Part shown: positions 18,791-28,480 of the stretch, one piece after another | How the letters are laid out: each line of letters begins with the position of its first letter | How positions within the stretch are numbered: the first letter of the stretch is position 1 | From: Macrococcoides canis | GTDB lineage: Bacteria; Bacillota; Bacilli; Staphylococcales; Staphylococcaceae | Length of the DNA: 64,000 bases | Reading direction: 5' to 3' | Assembly: GCF_002119805.1 (NCBI RefSeq) | Contig: NZ_CP021059.1 | Location: forward strand, 744,001-808,000 | The notes under the pieces: generated by a model | Database searches by the model: none | Told to the model about the DNA's origin: nothing | What the model saw: only the letters and a program-made list of their open reading frames with translations | Position numbers and translations under genes: made by a program

Positions 18791-19792
18791 ATGAATTATA
18801 AAGTTATCTCCTTAGTTACTGTCTCCTTACTTATTGTCCTATGTATCTATTCTTTTATTCCGAAACATCAGGAGATCAGTAGTGTCGGATATTTATCGAA
18901 AGAATCCATTCATGACCAGACATGGGGAACAGAAGGCTATAAGGGTATATTAAATATTATCCAGACACACGATGCGAACTTCTTTATTCAGGAGAATTTG
19001 AAAACGGATAAAGCGGTTATGGACACGATTCGTCAATTTGCTGAACGTGATGTCAATATCATATACGGGCAAGGCTCTGAATTTGAAGCAGTGTTTAATC
19101 AGGCAGCTGTAAAGTATCCGAAGATGCATTTTGTCTTTTTGAATGGTGAGAGTCGTGCTAAAAACGTATCTTCATTAAATATAGAAGGATACGCGATGGG
19201 ATTCTTCGGAGGAATGCTCGCTGCACATGAATCAAAGACGAAGGTGCTTGGTATTGTCGGAGCATTTAAAGGACAGCCGGAGATAGATGGCTTTATAGAT
19301 GGTGCATATTATGAAGACAAATCAATTAAAGTTAAATCTAAATATGTGAACACATGGGGATATAACCGGGATGCCCAAGCTTATACGATAGAGCTGATCG
19401 ATAAGGAGCATGCAGACGTAATCTATCCGGCAGCAGATGGGACAAATCGTGACGTGATGGAAGTTGTTAAAGCGCGCAACAAGAAAGCTATCGGTTATAT
19501 TTCTGACCAAAGTTATTTAGGAGACTTTGTAATCGGTAGTACTACGCAGAATATCTCGAAATTATATTCAGATATTGCAGATGATTATTATGAACAGAGA
19601 CTTAAAGGCGGAAACAAGAAATACGGTATGAATAACAATATTACCAATCTTGAAATATCGAAAGCTGTAGATGAAGTGTACGCAAAAGCACTCGAATCAG
19701 ATATTCAGAGATTTAAGGTGACAGGTATTCTACCGAATAAGAAAGTCCCACCGAAGTATCAGGACGGTGCCTATTTAATTAAAGAATCTTAA
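18791..19792 (+). CDS. med: Med-like BMP/PBP1 family protein
   Basis: A 333-residue protein with one N-terminal membrane segment (VSLLIVLCIYSFI) and an extracytoplasmic domain of the basic membrane protein (PnrA-like) solute-binding family; SLNIEGYAMGFFGGMLAA is typical. No lipobox is evident. Bacillus Med, a positive regulator of comK encoded just upstream of fabH, has the same design and position, so I call it Med-like. Whether it binds a ligand or acts in competence here is unproven. It has its own terminator before fabH. Confidence 0.75.
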   Translation: MNYKVISLVTVSLLIVLCIYSFIPKHQEISSVGYLSKESIHDQTWGTEGYKGILNIIQTHDANFFIQENLKTDKAVMDTIRQFAERDVNIIYGQGSEFEAVFNQAAVKYPKMHFVFLNGESRAKNVSSLNIEGYAMGFFGGMLAAHESKTKVLGIVGAFKGQPEIDGFIDGAYYEDKSIKVKSKYVNTWGYNRDAQAYTIELIDKEHADVIYPAADGTNRDVMEVVKARNKKAIGYISDQSYLGDFVIGSTTQNISKLYSDIADDYYEQRLKGGNKKYGMNNNITNLEISKAVDEVYAKALESDIQRFKVTGILPNKKVPPKYQDGAYLIKES

Positions 19793-19794
19793 AT

Positions 19795-19824
19795 AACACT
19801 TCTTTATATTGAAGTGTTTTTTAT
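19795..19824 (+). terminator. Terminator after the med-like gene
   Basis: AACACTTC pairs with GAAGTGTT and is followed by T residues. Confidence 0.8.
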
Positions 19825-19834
19825 TATGTGATAA

Positions 19835-19853
19835 ATTAGTACCAGATATTAAA
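19835..19853 (+). promoter_or_regulatory. FapR operator upstream of fabH
   Basis: ATTAGTACCAGATATTAAA fits the FapR consensus (TTAGTACC followed by an inverted half ending in TAA). FapR represses fatty-acid genes and is released by malonyl-CoA. The site is 24 bases before the fabH start codon. Confidence 0.85.
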
Positions 19854-19876
19854 AGTTGATATAAGTAGGTGCTGTC

Positions 19877-20824
19877 ATGAACGCAGGAATCATAGGAATC
19901 GGGACATATGTGCCCGAAACGATTATTGATAATCAATATTTTGAAAATTATCTTGAAACGACAGATGAATGGATCTCGTCGCGCACAGGCATCAAAGAGA
20001 GAAGATTTGCTGATACAGATATCGATGTCAGTGATATGGCATATTATGCTGCTTTACAGGCGATTGAAGATGCAGCGATTAAACAGGAGGACATTGACCT
20101 CATTCTAGTAGCAACTTCAACAGGTGATCATCAATTTCCATCAGTAGCCTGTCAGCTGCAGCATCGGTTAAAATTAAATAAAGTCCCTGCAATGGATCAG
20201 CTTGCAGCATGTACTGGATTTATCTATTCACTCATAACGGCACAGCAGTTCATCTTATCAGGCAACTACCGCAATATACTAGTCGTAGGTGCAGATAAAC
20301 TCACGAAGATCACCGATATGGATGACCGTAATACAGCAGTACTCTTCGGCGATGGTGCAGGTGCAATAATTGTCAGTCAAGTGAGTGAAGATTACGGTAT
20401 CCAGGCATATAGCTGGGGAAGTGACGGGAGTGGTGGACCACATCTCTACGATGACAAAGAATCTGGATATTTAAAGATGAATGGACGAGAAGTCTTTAAA
20501 TTTGCTGTGCGAATTCTGGAGGAACAATCTCAAATCGTCATTGATAAGGCCGGGCTTAATGCAAAGGACATTGATATGCTCATTCCGCATCAGGCGAATA
20601 CAAGAATCATCGAAGCAGCGAGAGAACGCCTTGGACTTACAGCTTTACAAGTCAGTACAACCCTTGATAAATACGGCAATACTTCAGCAGCAAGTATTCC
20701 GTTATCTATTGCATATGAATGTCAAAAAGGTAAAATAAAGAATGGAGATCAACTCATATTAACCGGATTTGGTGGCGGTCTTACTTTCGGCGCAATCGCA
20801 TTGATATGGGGACAGGAGGAATAA
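19877..20824 (+). CDS. fabH: Beta-ketoacyl-ACP synthase III, FabH
   Basis: Initiating condensing enzyme of type II fatty-acid synthesis (315 aa), joining an acyl-CoA primer to malonyl-ACP. The catalytic triad is seen as Cys112 in AACTGF, His in IPHQANTRI and Asn in YGNTSAAS. In Gram-positive relatives the primer is often a branched-chain acyl-CoA. fabF follows two bases after the stop codon. The FapR box upstream indicates control by lipid demand. Confidence 0.97.
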   Translation: MNAGIIGIGTYVPETIIDNQYFENYLETTDEWISSRTGIKERRFADTDIDVSDMAYYAALQAIEDAAIKQEDIDLILVATSTGDHQFPSVACQLQHRLKLNKVPAMDQLAACTGFIYSLITAQQFILSGNYRNILVVGADKLTKITDMDDRNTAVLFGDGAGAIIVSQVSEDYGIQAYSWGSDGSGGPHLYDDKESGYLKMNGREVFKFAVRILEEQSQIVIDKAGLNAKDIDMLIPHQANTRIIEAARERLGLTALQVSTTLDKYGNTSAASIPLSIAYECQKGKIKNGDQLILTGFGGGLTFGAIALIWGQEE

Positions 20825-20826
20825 AG

Positions 20827-22074
20827 ATGAGAAGAGTCGTAATAACAGGTATGGGTGCTTTGACACCAATCGGTAATGATGTTCAGTCAACATTTAACAA
20901 TGCATTGAACGGTGTGAATGGAATCGATACGATTACACGAATTGACACAAGCGATATGAATGTGAAAGTCGCAGGAGAACTGAAAGACTTCAATGTTGAA
21001 GACTATATAGATAAGAAAGAAGCACGTAGAATGGATCGCTTTACACAATATGCGGTTGTTGCTGCAAATGAAGCGCTTAAAGATTCAAAGCTGCAGATTA
21101 ATGAGGATAACAGCGCACGTGTAGGTGTCTGGATTGGGTCTGGAATTGGCGGTATGGAAACATTTGAACTTGCACATACAGCGATGACAGAAAAGGGACC
21201 AAGACGTGTAAGTCCGTTCTTCGTACCGATGCTGATACCTGACATGGCAGCAGGACAAGTATCGATTGCACTCGGTGCTAAAGGGCCGAATGGCTGTACA
21301 GTAACAGCATGTGCTACAGGAACGAACTCAATCGGTGACGCCATGCGTATTATTCAGTATGGAGATGCGGATGTTATGTTTGCTGGAGGAGCTGAAGCAC
21401 CGATTACGCGTATGAGCTTAGCAGGTTTCAGTGCGAATAAAGCATTAAGTACGAATGACGATCCCAATACAGCATGCAGACCATTCCAGGAAGGACGCGA
21501 TGGCTTCATCATGGGTGAAGGCGCAGGTGTCGTTGTGCTGGAAGAACTCGAACATGCATTAGCACGTGGTGCACACATTTATGCAGAAGTCGTTGGATAC
21601 GGAAATAACGGAGATGCGTATCATATTACAGCGCCAGCGCCAAACGGTGAAGGAGGCGCCCGTACGATGAATATGGCATTGAAAGATGCAGGCATAGAGG
21701 CAAGTGAAGTAGGATACTTGAACGCACACGGTACGAGTACGCCAATCGGTGATTTATATGAAACGATGGCCATCAAGACGACATTCGGGGAATCAGCGAA
21801 AGATCTGCTTGTGTCATCAACGAAATCAATGACAGGCCATTTACTCGGAGCAACAGGGGCTGTTGAAACGATTATTACAGCACTCGCAGTACAGACAGGA
21901 CAAATCCCGCCGACGATACATCAGGATACCCCTGACGCGGAACTTGATCTCAATTATGTTCCAGAAAAAGCAGTGACAAAAGATATCGAATACGCGATGA
22001 CAAACAGTCTGGGATTCGGCGGACATAATGCAGTTTTGATTTTAAAGAAATATAATGATATAACTTCATCATAG
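20827..22074 (+). CDS. fabF: Beta-ketoacyl-ACP synthase II, FabF
   Basis: Elongating condensing enzyme of fatty-acid synthesis (415 aa). The active site is Cys162 in [11 protein letters not shown], with the two histidines in [11 protein letters not shown] and [15 protein letters not shown] at 20815-20820 sets the ATG at 20827; an in-frame upstream start would overlap fabH but lacks a ribosome-binding site. It is the second gene of the fabHF operon and ends before a perfect-palindrome terminator. Confidence 0.97.
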   Translation: MRRVVITGMGALTPIGNDVQSTFNNALNGVNGIDTITRIDTSDMNVKVAGELKDFNVEDYIDKKEARRMDRFTQYAVVAANEALKDSKLQINEDNSARVGVWIGSGIGGMETFELAHTAMTEKGPRRVSPFFVPMLIPDMAAGQVSIALGAKGPNGCTVTACATGTNSIGDAMRIIQYGDADVMFAGGAEAPITRMSLAGFSANKALSTNDDPNTACRPFQEGRDGFIMGEGAGVVVLEELEHALARGAHIYAEVVGYGNNGDAYHITAPAPNGEGGARTMNMALKDAGIEASEVGYLNAHGTSTPIGDLYETMAIKTTFGESAKDLLVSSTKSMTGHLLGATGAVETIITALAVQTGQIPPTIHQDTPDAELDLNYVPEKAVTKDIEYAMTNSLGFGGHNAVLILKKYNDITSS

Positions 22075-22101
22075 TAGTGGAATATTCCACTACTATTTTT
22101 T
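22072..22101 (+). terminator. Terminator of the fabHF operon
   Basis: AGTAGTGGAAT and ATTCCACTACT form a perfect palindrome followed by a T tract. The left arm overlaps the fabF stop codon. Confidence 0.9.
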
Positions 22102-22151
22102 GATAATATTTAAGAAATACAAATGTTCAAATTAAATGGACAAAAAGTTAA

Positions 22152-22192
22152 AAAAATCTGAAAAATTACGTTGACAGAATTGTCTGAAATCA
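22152..22192 (+). promoter_or_regulatory. Two candidate CodY boxes around the opp promoter
   Basis: AAAAATCTGAAAAAT (22152-22166) and AATTGTCTGAAATCA (22178-22192) each match the 15-base CodY motif AATTTTCWGAAAATT in 11 positions. They flank the -35 box. Peptide uptake operons are classic CodY targets, so nutrient repression is plausible, but the match quality alone does not prove it. Confidence 0.4.
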
Positions 22193-22199
22193 ATATAAT
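22171..22199 (+). promoter_or_regulatory. Strong sigma-A promoter of the opp operon
   Basis: TTGACA (22171-22176) and TATAAT (22194-22199) are both consensus with the ideal 17-base spacer. Transcription should start near 22206, giving a leader of about 138 bases before oppA. Confidence 0.88.
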
Positions 22200-22247
22200 T
22201 TATTTAAGTTAATAATTTATATCGGAATTCGTACATTATTCATTGGG

Positions 22248-22290
22248 TTTTCCATTATATGAATATAATATTTATTCATATAATGGAAAA
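22248..22290 (+). promoter_or_regulatory. Perfect 17-bp inverted repeat in the oppA leader
   Basis: TTTTCCATTATATGAAT and its exact complement ATTCATATAATGGAAAA enclose a nine-base loop within the 5' untranslated leader. No T tract follows, so it is not a typical terminator. It could stabilise the mRNA or bind a protein. Confidence 0.7.
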
Positions 22291-22343
22291 TCTAACACGA
22301 TAAGTATAGATTCCAACTTTAATTCAAATATGGGGGGTATAAC

Positions 22344-24077
22344 ATGAAGAGAAAGTTTAAGTTTTTCAGTATTTTAATGCTTGCATTAGTTTTAGTACTT
22401 GCTGCATGTGGAGGCGGTAAGAAAACTGAAGACACAGGTAAGACAGGTGCTAAAAGTGGTAAAACAGAAAAAAGTGACGCTAAAGGCGGAACTTTAAATG
22501 TTGCTTTAAGTTCACCACCAGAAGGTAACTTCCAGTCTATCTTTGCAGGAAGCGCAGAAGATTCAGGGGTTATCAGTTATTTCAATGATGCATTAGTAGA
22601 TTTCGATGATAAGTTAGAGATGAAACCTTACCTTCTTTCTTGGAAAGATAAAGGGGACGGAAAAACTTACGAGTTCAAACTTAAAAAAGGTGTTAAATGG
22701 CAAGATGGTAATGAACTTACTATCAATGACTGGATCTTCACTTTAGAAACTTTAGCAGATCCTGATTATGATGGACCTCGCTACACTGGTGTACAAGATG
22801 TTAAAGGTGCAGAAGATAAGCGTAGTGGTAAAGCAGATAAAGTTGCAGGTATCAAGAAAATTGATGACTATACAGCTGAAATCACTTTTGAGAAAAAGAA
22901 ATTAAATAATTTATTAAATTTATGGACAGGAGCTCCTATCAGCGAGAAAGTATTTAAAGACATCCCGGTTAAAGATATGGCGAAATCTCCAGAAGTACGT
23001 AAGAATCCAATCGGTATCGGACCTTTCAAAGTTAAGAAAATTGTTGACGGTGAATCTGTTGAATTAGAGAAATTCAAAGACTACTGGCAAGGTGAACCAA
23101 AATTAGATAAAATTAACTTACGTGTCGTAGAGCAAACGTCACTTGTTCAAGCATTAGAAAGTGGAGATGTAGATATGGCTTCAGTTTCTCCACCGATCGC
23201 AAAAGAAGTTAAAGATACAGGTAATGAAAAACTTAAAGTTTTAGAATCTCCTTCTGTAAGCTATATGATTATCGGATTCGTATTAAACGATTATGATAAG
23301 AAGGCGATGAAAATCGGTAAAGAACGTCCGAAGTACCAAGATTTAAAATTACGTAAAGCGATGGCTCACGCAATTAACCGTGAAGAATGGATTAAAGCAT
23401 TCTTGTATGGTTATGGTGAGAAAATCAATGGTTTAATTCCTTCAGAACACTGGGTAGCAGCGGATAAAGATCAATTAGATGATTACAAATATGATCCAAA
23501 AGAAGCTGAAAAGTTACTTGATGAAGCTGGATACAAAGATAAAGATGGCGACGGATTCCGTGAAGATCCTCAAGGTAAGCCGTTTGAAGTGAACTTGAAA
23601 CACTATGCAGGTTCTAACCCGACATTTGAACCACGTACTGCAGCATTAAAAGGATACTGGGAAAAAGTTGGTTTAAAAACTAAAGTACAAATGGTAGAGT
23701 TTGGTAAATTTGGAACTGATTTGGAGAATGCCGATAAAGGCATGGAAGTTTACTTCCGTAACTGGTCTCAAGGTGCAGACCCAGATCCATCAGGATTATA
23801 TCGTTCAGATGCACTTTGGAATGAATCTCGTTACAACAATCCAGAAGCTGACAAATTATTAGATGATGCGTTAGACTTCGATAAAGTTGGAAATGACAAA
23901 GAAAAACGTAAAGATCTATACGTGAAATGGCAGCAATTAATGAACAAAGAATTACCGGTAATTCCAGTAGCTGAATTAGTAGATACTACTGTAGTAAATG
24001 ATCGAGTTAAAAACTACGAAGTATCACTTAAAGGTACTAACCCAATTTACGAATGGGCTGTTGAAGACAAAAAATAA
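22344..24077 (+). CDS. oppA: Oligopeptide ABC transporter, substrate-binding lipoprotein
   Basis: Extracytoplasmic solute-binding protein of the SBP_bac_5 (OppA/AppA) family, 577 aa. The N-terminal signal ends in the lipobox VLAACGGG, so Cys is lipid-anchored to the outer face of the membrane. Conserved family segments include the DGNELTINDWIFTL region and LRKAMAHAINREEW. It captures peptides for import by the permease and ATPases encoded downstream. Unlike Bacillus appDFABC and, as I recall, S. aureus opp3BCDFA, the binding protein is here the first gene. A terminator directly behind it probably gives oppA more transcript than the rest. Confidence 0.93.
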   Translation: MKRKFKFFSILMLALVLVLAACGGGKKTEDTGKTGAKSGKTEKSDAKGGTLNVALSSPPEGNFQSIFAGSAEDSGVISYFNDALVDFDDKLEMKPYLLSWKDKGDGKTYEFKLKKGVKWQDGNELTINDWIFTLETLADPDYDGPRYTGVQDVKGAEDKRSGKADKVAGIKKIDDYTAEITFEKKKLNNLLNLWTGAPISEKVFKDIPVKDMAKSPEVRKNPIGIGPFKVKKIVDGESVELEKFKDYWQGEPKLDKINLRVVEQTSLVQALESGDVDMASVSPPIAKEVKDTGNEKLKVLESPSVSYMIIGFVLNDYDKKAMKIGKERPKYQDLKLRKAMAHAINREEWIKAFLYGYGEKINGLIPSEHWVAADKDQLDDYKYDPKEAEKLLDEAGYKDKDGDGFREDPQGKPFEVNLKHYAGSNPTFEPRTAALKGYWEKVGLKTKVQMVEFGKFGTDLENADKGMEVYFRNWSQGADPDPSGLYRSDALWNESRYNNPEADKLLDDALDFDKVGNDKEKRKDLYVKWQQLMNKELPVIPVAELVDTTVVNDRVKNYEVSLKGTNPIYEWAVEDKK

Positions 24078-24083
24078 ATGATT

Positions 24084-24111
24084 AAAACCTCGATCATATC
24101 GAGGTTTTTTT
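24084..24111 (+). terminator. Partial terminator between oppA and oppD
   Basis: AAAACCTCGAT pairs with ATCGAGGTTTT around a CAT loop, followed by further T residues. Position within the operon suggests attenuation that keeps the binding protein in excess over the translocator. Confidence 0.85.
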
Positions 24112-24136
24112 CAAGAAAGAATGAAGGTGGGAGCAT

Positions 24137-25135
24137 ATGAGTGAAAGAAGAATTATAGAAGTTAATGATCTAAAAGTTGGATTCGATATCAAAGGTAAAT
24201 TCTATAATGCGGTAGATGGTGTATCATTTAATATTGACCGCGGTGAAGTTATGGGTATCGTAGGTGAATCTGGTTGTGGGAAGTCCGTTCTTAGTATGTC
24301 ACTAATGAAATTACTCCCAGAGAAGATTTCAAGAATTTCTGGTGGAGAAATTATCTATAAAGGCGAACGAATTGACGAGAAATCAGAACAGGAGATCAAT
24401 AAGTTTCGTGGTAAAGAGATTTCAATGATCTTCCAGGAACCGATGACTTCTTTAAATCCTGTATTTACGATTGGAAATCAGCTGATTGAAATGATTCAGC
24501 TTCATCTGAAATTGGATAAACAGCAGGCACGTGAACGCGCGATTGAATTATTAAGGCAAGTTGGAATCCCTCGTGCGGACAAGATAGTTGATGAATACCC
24601 CCATCAACTATCTGGCGGTATGCGTCAGCGTGTGATGATTGCACTCGCAATTTCTTGTATGCCGAGTTTATTGATTGCAGATGAACCGACAACCGCTTTA
24701 GACGTAACGGTTCAAGCTCAAATACTAGAATTGCTGAAAGACGTACAGACAAAGACAGAAATGTCGATTATCTTTATTTCCCATGACTTAGGTGTAATTT
24801 CAGAAGTATGTGATACAGTGGCAGTAATGTATGCAGGTCGTATTATAGAAAAAGCGAAAGTTTCTGAAGTATTTAAGAATCCGAAACATCCATATACGCA
24901 GTTGCTGCTTAAATCTATTCCGAAATTAGATGAAGAAGTGGAACGTCTTGAAACAATCAAAGGTATCGTGCCTTCCATCACAGAATTAAGAACTGAAGGA
25001 TGTCGTTTTGCAGAAAGATGTCCATTTGCTATGGATCATTGCTATACAACTACCCCTAAAGCGTCTGAATTTGAAGAAGGACATATTGCGTATTGTCACC
25101 TTTATAATGACGTAAAAGAGGAGGTTGTGAAGTAA
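24137..25135 (+). CDS. oppD: Oligopeptide ABC transporter ATP-binding protein OppD
   Basis: Cytoplasmic ATPase of the peptide importer (332 aa). Walker A is GESGCGKSVLS, the signature is LSGGMRQR and Walker B is LLIADEPTTALD. The C-terminal oligopeptide/dipeptide extension with CRFAERCPFAMDHC carries the cysteines that bind an iron-sulfur cluster in some homologues. It pairs with OppF, whose ATG overlaps this stop codon (TAATG). Confidence 0.95.
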   Translation: MSERRIIEVNDLKVGFDIKGKFYNAVDGVSFNIDRGEVMGIVGESGCGKSVLSMSLMKLLPEKISRISGGEIIYKGERIDEKSEQEINKFRGKEISMIFQEPMTSLNPVFTIGNQLIEMIQLHLKLDKQQARERAIELLRQVGIPRADKIVDEYPHQLSGGMRQRVMIALAISCMPSLLIADEPTTALDVTVQAQILELLKDVQTKTEMSIIFISHDLGVISEVCDTVAVMYAGRIIEKAKVSEVFKNPKHPYTQLLLKSIPKLDEEVERLETIKGIVPSITELRTEGCRFAERCPFAMDHCYTTTPKASEFEEGHIAYCHLYNDVKEEVVK

Positions 25136-26139
25136 TGGAAAAGAAGACGATATTAGAAGTAAAAGATCTAAAACAGCATTATCCAATTAAAGGTGGATTC
25201 TTCAAACGTACAATTGGTCATGTTAAAGCAGTAGATGGTATTTCATTCAAGATTCTAGAAGGTGAGACGATGGGTCTCGTTGGAGAATCTGGATGTGGAA
25301 AGTCTACAGCAGGTCGTACAATATTACGACTGCATGATGCGACAGACGGAACAATCAATTTTCTTGGACAGGATATTACAAACTTAAAAGGAAAAGAGCT
25401 GCGAGAAGCACGTAAAGGATTTCAGATGGTCTTCCAGGATCCTTATGCGTCACTTAATCCGATGCAGATGGTCGGGGATATCGTAGGTGAACCGATTCGT
25501 AACTATTATGGTAAGAAGATGAGTGAAATTGAAGACGAAGTTAAAGACTTACTTAACCGCGTTGGATTAAATGAAGATGCATATTACCGTTATGCGCATG
25601 AATTCTCAGGAGGTCAGCGTCAAAGGATAGGGATTGCACGTGCACTTGCGTTGAAGCCGAAGCTAATTATTGCCGATGAACCGGTCAGTGCATTAGACGT
25701 ATCTGTACAGTCTCAAGTATTAAATATCATGGACGATCTTCAGAAGGAATTCAACTTAAGCTACTTATTCATCGCGCATGACTTAAGCGTTGTTAAACAC
25801 GTAAGTGATTACATCGGTGTTATGTATTTAGGTCATATCGTAGAACAAGGACCAGCGGATGAAGTATATAACAACCCGCAGCATCCTTATACGAAAGCTT
25901 TAATTTCAGCAATTCCTGAAATTGATCCTGAAAAACGTAAAGAACGTATCATCTTAAAAGGTGATCTCCCTTCACCAGCAGATCCGCCGTCAGGGTGCCC
26001 GTTCCATACGAGATGCCCTGTAGCAAAGGCTGAATGTAAGACGATCAAACCGAGAAGTGTACAAGTGAGCGAACGCCACTTTGCATCTTGTATCTTACTT
26101 GAAGAAGGGAGTGTTGTAGATGATTCAGTTAATCATTAG
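25135..26139 (+). CDS. oppF: Oligopeptide ABC transporter ATP-binding protein OppF
   Basis: Second ATPase of the importer (334 aa). Walker A is GESGCGKSTAG, the signature is FSGGQRQRI and Walker B is LIIADEPVSALD. The C-terminal oligopeptide extension contains GCPFHTRCPVAKAEC. The start overlaps the oppD stop by one base and the end overlaps oppB by 20 bases, so translation is coupled through the operon. Confidence 0.95.
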   Translation: MEKKTILEVKDLKQHYPIKGGFFKRTIGHVKAVDGISFKILEGETMGLVGESGCGKSTAGRTILRLHDATDGTINFLGQDITNLKGKELREARKGFQMVFQDPYASLNPMQMVGDIVGEPIRNYYGKKMSEIEDEVKDLLNRVGLNEDAYYRYAHEFSGGQRQRIGIARALALKPKLIIADEPVSALDVSVQSQVLNIMDDLQKEFNLSYLFIAHDLSVVKHVSDYIGVMYLGHIVEQGPADEVYNNPQHPYTKALISAIPEIDPEKRKERIILKGDLPSPADPPSGCPFHTRCPVAKAECKTIKPRSVQVSERHFASCILLEEGSVVDDSVNH

Positions 26140-27085
26140 ACGTTTATTATTAATGATTCCGTTACTATTCTTAACATCTATTGTCATCTTTGGAATCTCG
26201 AAACTTCAACCGGGTGATGCATTCACAGGAATGATGGATCCGAAAAATGCGAAGTCAGGTTATATTGAAGAACAACGTGAGAAATTAGGACTCAATGATC
26301 CAATTCATGTTCAATATATGAAGTGGGGATCAAATGTCATTAAAGGAGATTTAGGGGATTCTATCCGCTATAAACGACCTGTTATGGATTTAATCAAAGA
26401 AAGAATGCCGAATACAATACTTTTAGGTGTAGTGACACTTATTATTACGTATTTAGTTGCATTCCCACTTGGAATTATTTCCGGGCGCAAGCCATATACA
26501 TTTATCGATTATGCAGTTCAGTTCTTTAACTATTTAATGCTTGCAGTACCATCATTCGTAGCAGGGGTATTCGCAATTTATATCTTTGCGTTCCAGCTTG
26601 GATGGTTCCCGTTCTCAGGATCAGTATCTATCGGACTTGAAGAAGGCTCGATGCAGTATTACTTAAGCAAGTTATATCATGCGATTTTACTAGGTACAAT
26701 TTTAGGTATTTTATCGACAGCAAGCTATGTTCAGTTCTTACGTAACGACATCATCGAAAACTCAAGAAAAGACTATACGAGAACAGCTCGTGCTAAAGGT
26801 TTATCAAAATCTAAGATCTATAATAAGCACATTTTAAGAAACTCGATTATTCCAATCGTAACGTTCTTCGGAGCAGACGTATTATCGATCTTTGGTGGCG
26901 CAGTAATTACAGAGACGATCTTCTCTTACCCGGGTATCGGTAAATTATTAGTTGATTCAATCAGTGGTAAAGATTATCCTCTGATGATGGCGTTATTACT
27001 ATTCTTCTCTTTCTTAGGGTTACTTGCGAATTTAATCTCAGATATCGCATACAGTATTGTTGACCCAAGAATTAAGAGTAACTAG
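26120..27085 (+). CDS. oppB: Oligopeptide ABC transporter permease OppB
   Basis: Integral membrane permease of the importer (321 aa) with about six helices and the BPD_transp_1 domain. The cytoplasmic coupling loop reads YTRTARAKGLSKSKIYNKH, matching the EAA motif that contacts the ATPases. The first membrane segment begins at residue 9. Its ATG lies within the end of oppF. Confidence 0.94.
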   Translation: MIQLIIRRLLLMIPLLFLTSIVIFGISKLQPGDAFTGMMDPKNAKSGYIEEQREKLGLNDPIHVQYMKWGSNVIKGDLGDSIRYKRPVMDLIKERMPNTILLGVVTLIITYLVAFPLGIISGRKPYTFIDYAVQFFNYLMLAVPSFVAGVFAIYIFAFQLGWFPFSGSVSIGLEEGSMQYYLSKLYHAILLGTILGILSTASYVQFLRNDIIENSRKDYTRTARAKGLSKSKIYNKHILRNSIIPIVTFFGADVLSIFGGAVITETIFSYPGIGKLLVDSISGKDYPLMMALLLFFSFLGLLANLISDIAYSIVDPRIKSN

Positions 27086-27095
27086 GAGGATGACT

Positions 27096-28013
27096 ATGAA
27101 TACAGTAAAAACTGAAACAGTAAACGTAAAACCTAAAAAAGTAGCCAAGTCACCTCTGCAAATTGCACGTGCAAAATTTATGAAAAATAAGCTTGCGATG
27201 GGCGCATTGATAACATTACTATCAATCTTTATTATTTCATTGTTATCGCCACTTATCGCACCATATGACCCGAATCTTCAGAACTTAGTACTCATTAAAG
27301 GTGATATGAGTCCGGAGCACTGGTTAGGAACAGATGCCGGTGGACGTGATATATTAAGCCGATTATTATACTCAGGACGCGTGTCATTAATCTTTGGACT
27401 TGTAACAACAGTAGGATTACTCATTATTGGTGTTCTAATCGGAATGATCTCAGGATACTACGGTGGATGGGTAGATACATTATTAATGCGTTTCACTGAG
27501 TTCGTAATGTTATTCCCATTCTTACCATTCGCTATCGTATTAAACGCAACATTCAGCGATAAGATTAAAAACCCATACGGTTCAGCAATGATCTTAGCTG
27601 CAGTATTAATCGCGCTGTCGTGGGTCGGAATTGCAAGGCTCGTACGTGGTAAAGTAATGCAGGAGAAAGAAAATGAATATTTCTTAGCCGCAAAATCAAT
27701 CGGAACACCGACATATAAGATTTTATTCAAACATTTATTCCCGAACATCTTAAGCGTTATTATCGTACAGGCAACATTATTATTCGCAGTACAGATCGTA
27801 GCAGAAGCAGGATTAAGTTTCTTAGGATTCGGTATCGATAAATCTACACCGACATGGGGGAATATGTTATCTGACGCGCAAGAAGGAGATATCCTGCGTG
27901 GGAAACCATGGATCTGGATGCCACCAGCGATTGCGATTACAGTAACAATCCTTTGCATTAACTTCATCGGTGAAGGTATTAAAGATGCAATGAACCCTAA
28001 ATCAAATCGATAG
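27096..28013 (+). CDS. oppC: Oligopeptide ABC transporter permease OppC
   Basis: Second membrane permease (305 aa) with a basic, lysine-rich N-terminal tail before the first helix and about six membrane segments. GTDAGGRDILSRLLYSGRVS is typical of OppC/DppC, and the EAA loop is seen in NEYFLAAKSIGTPTYKILF. The ATG at 27096 follows AGGAGG at 27084-27089, so the earlier in-frame start is rejected. It completes the A-D-F-B-C operon. Confidence 0.94.
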   Translation: MNTVKTETVNVKPKKVAKSPLQIARAKFMKNKLAMGALITLLSIFIISLLSPLIAPYDPNLQNLVLIKGDMSPEHWLGTDAGGRDILSRLLYSGRVSLIFGLVTTVGLLIIGVLIGMISGYYGGWVDTLLMRFTEFVMLFPFLPFAIVLNATFSDKIKNPYGSAMILAAVLIALSWVGIARLVRGKVMQEKENEYFLAAKSIGTPTYKILFKHLFPNILSVIIVQATLLFAVQIVAEAGLSFLGFGIDKSTPTWGNMLSDAQEGDILRGKPWIWMPPAIAITVTILCINFIGEGIKDAMNPKSNR

Positions 28014-28023
28014 AGGTGATAAT

Positions 28024-28167
28024 ATGACAGAACATCACGATGACAGAGAAATTCGTTACGATGAAGACGAACTGATTACAGAACAGGAAGTATCTGAAGA
28101 AGAAATTACAGAACGAAAGATTGAAATTGAAGAAGAAATCATTGAACATGATCGTAAGTTGATTTAG
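28024..28167 (+). CDS. Small acidic protein behind oppC, unknown
   Basis: A 47-codon frame from ATG 28024 to TAG 28165-28167, preceded by GAGGTGATA at good spacing and starting 10 bases after oppC. The product is highly charged, rich in Glu and Asp with an EEEI-type helical C-terminal half, and has no membrane segment. No family recognised. The operon terminator lies just behind it, so it is transcribed as the last opp gene. It may be a real micro-protein, though short acidic ORFs can arise by chance. Confidence 0.6.
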   Translation: MTEHHDDREIRYDEDELITEQEVSEEEITERKIEIEEEIIEHDRKLI

Positions 28168-28174
28168 AACTTTG

Positions 28175-28213
28175 AAAACAAGCGGCTGATAATATAATCA
28201 GTCGCTTGTTTTT
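28175..28213 (+). terminator. Terminator of the opp operon
   Basis: AAACAAGCG and CTGAT pair with ATCAG and CGCTTGTTT with one mismatch, followed by T residues. The ribosome-binding site of the next gene follows directly. Confidence 0.88.
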
Positions 28214-28227
28214 GCATGGAGGTATAT

Positions 28228-28479
28228 ATGGAAGATTTAAAATTAAGATTTTTCAAGAATAATAAACTGGTACAAATTCCAAAGAAAGAAAAAGATAAAA
28301 TATTATTGTTCGATTGGTTTGTTACGCTGTTTAATCATACTAAAACGTATTCAGAAAAAGAAATCAATGAAGTAATCAAAGCATACTACGATGATTATGC
28401 AATAATCAGAAGGTACATGGTAGATTATGGATATTTGAAACGAACAGATGACGGGAAGCGCTATGAAAGGGTGAAGTGA
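28228..28479 (+). CDS. DUF2087 domain protein
   Basis: An 83-residue cytoplasmic protein matching DUF2087 in full: IPKKEKDKILLFDWFV, then YSEKEINEVIKAYYDDYAIIRRYMVDYGYL and a terminal RYE. Some family members are fused to helix-turn-helix domains, so a regulatory role is possible. The ATG at 28228 follows GGAGG at 28218-28222; the ATG at 28216 overlaps that site. The next gene starts one base after its stop, so it is probably made together with the exporter. Confidence 0.82.
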   Translation: MEDLKLRFFKNNKLVQIPKKEKDKILLFDWFVTLFNHTKTYSEKEINEVIKAYYDDYAIIRRYMVDYGYLKRTDDGKRYERVK

Positions 28480-28480
28480 A

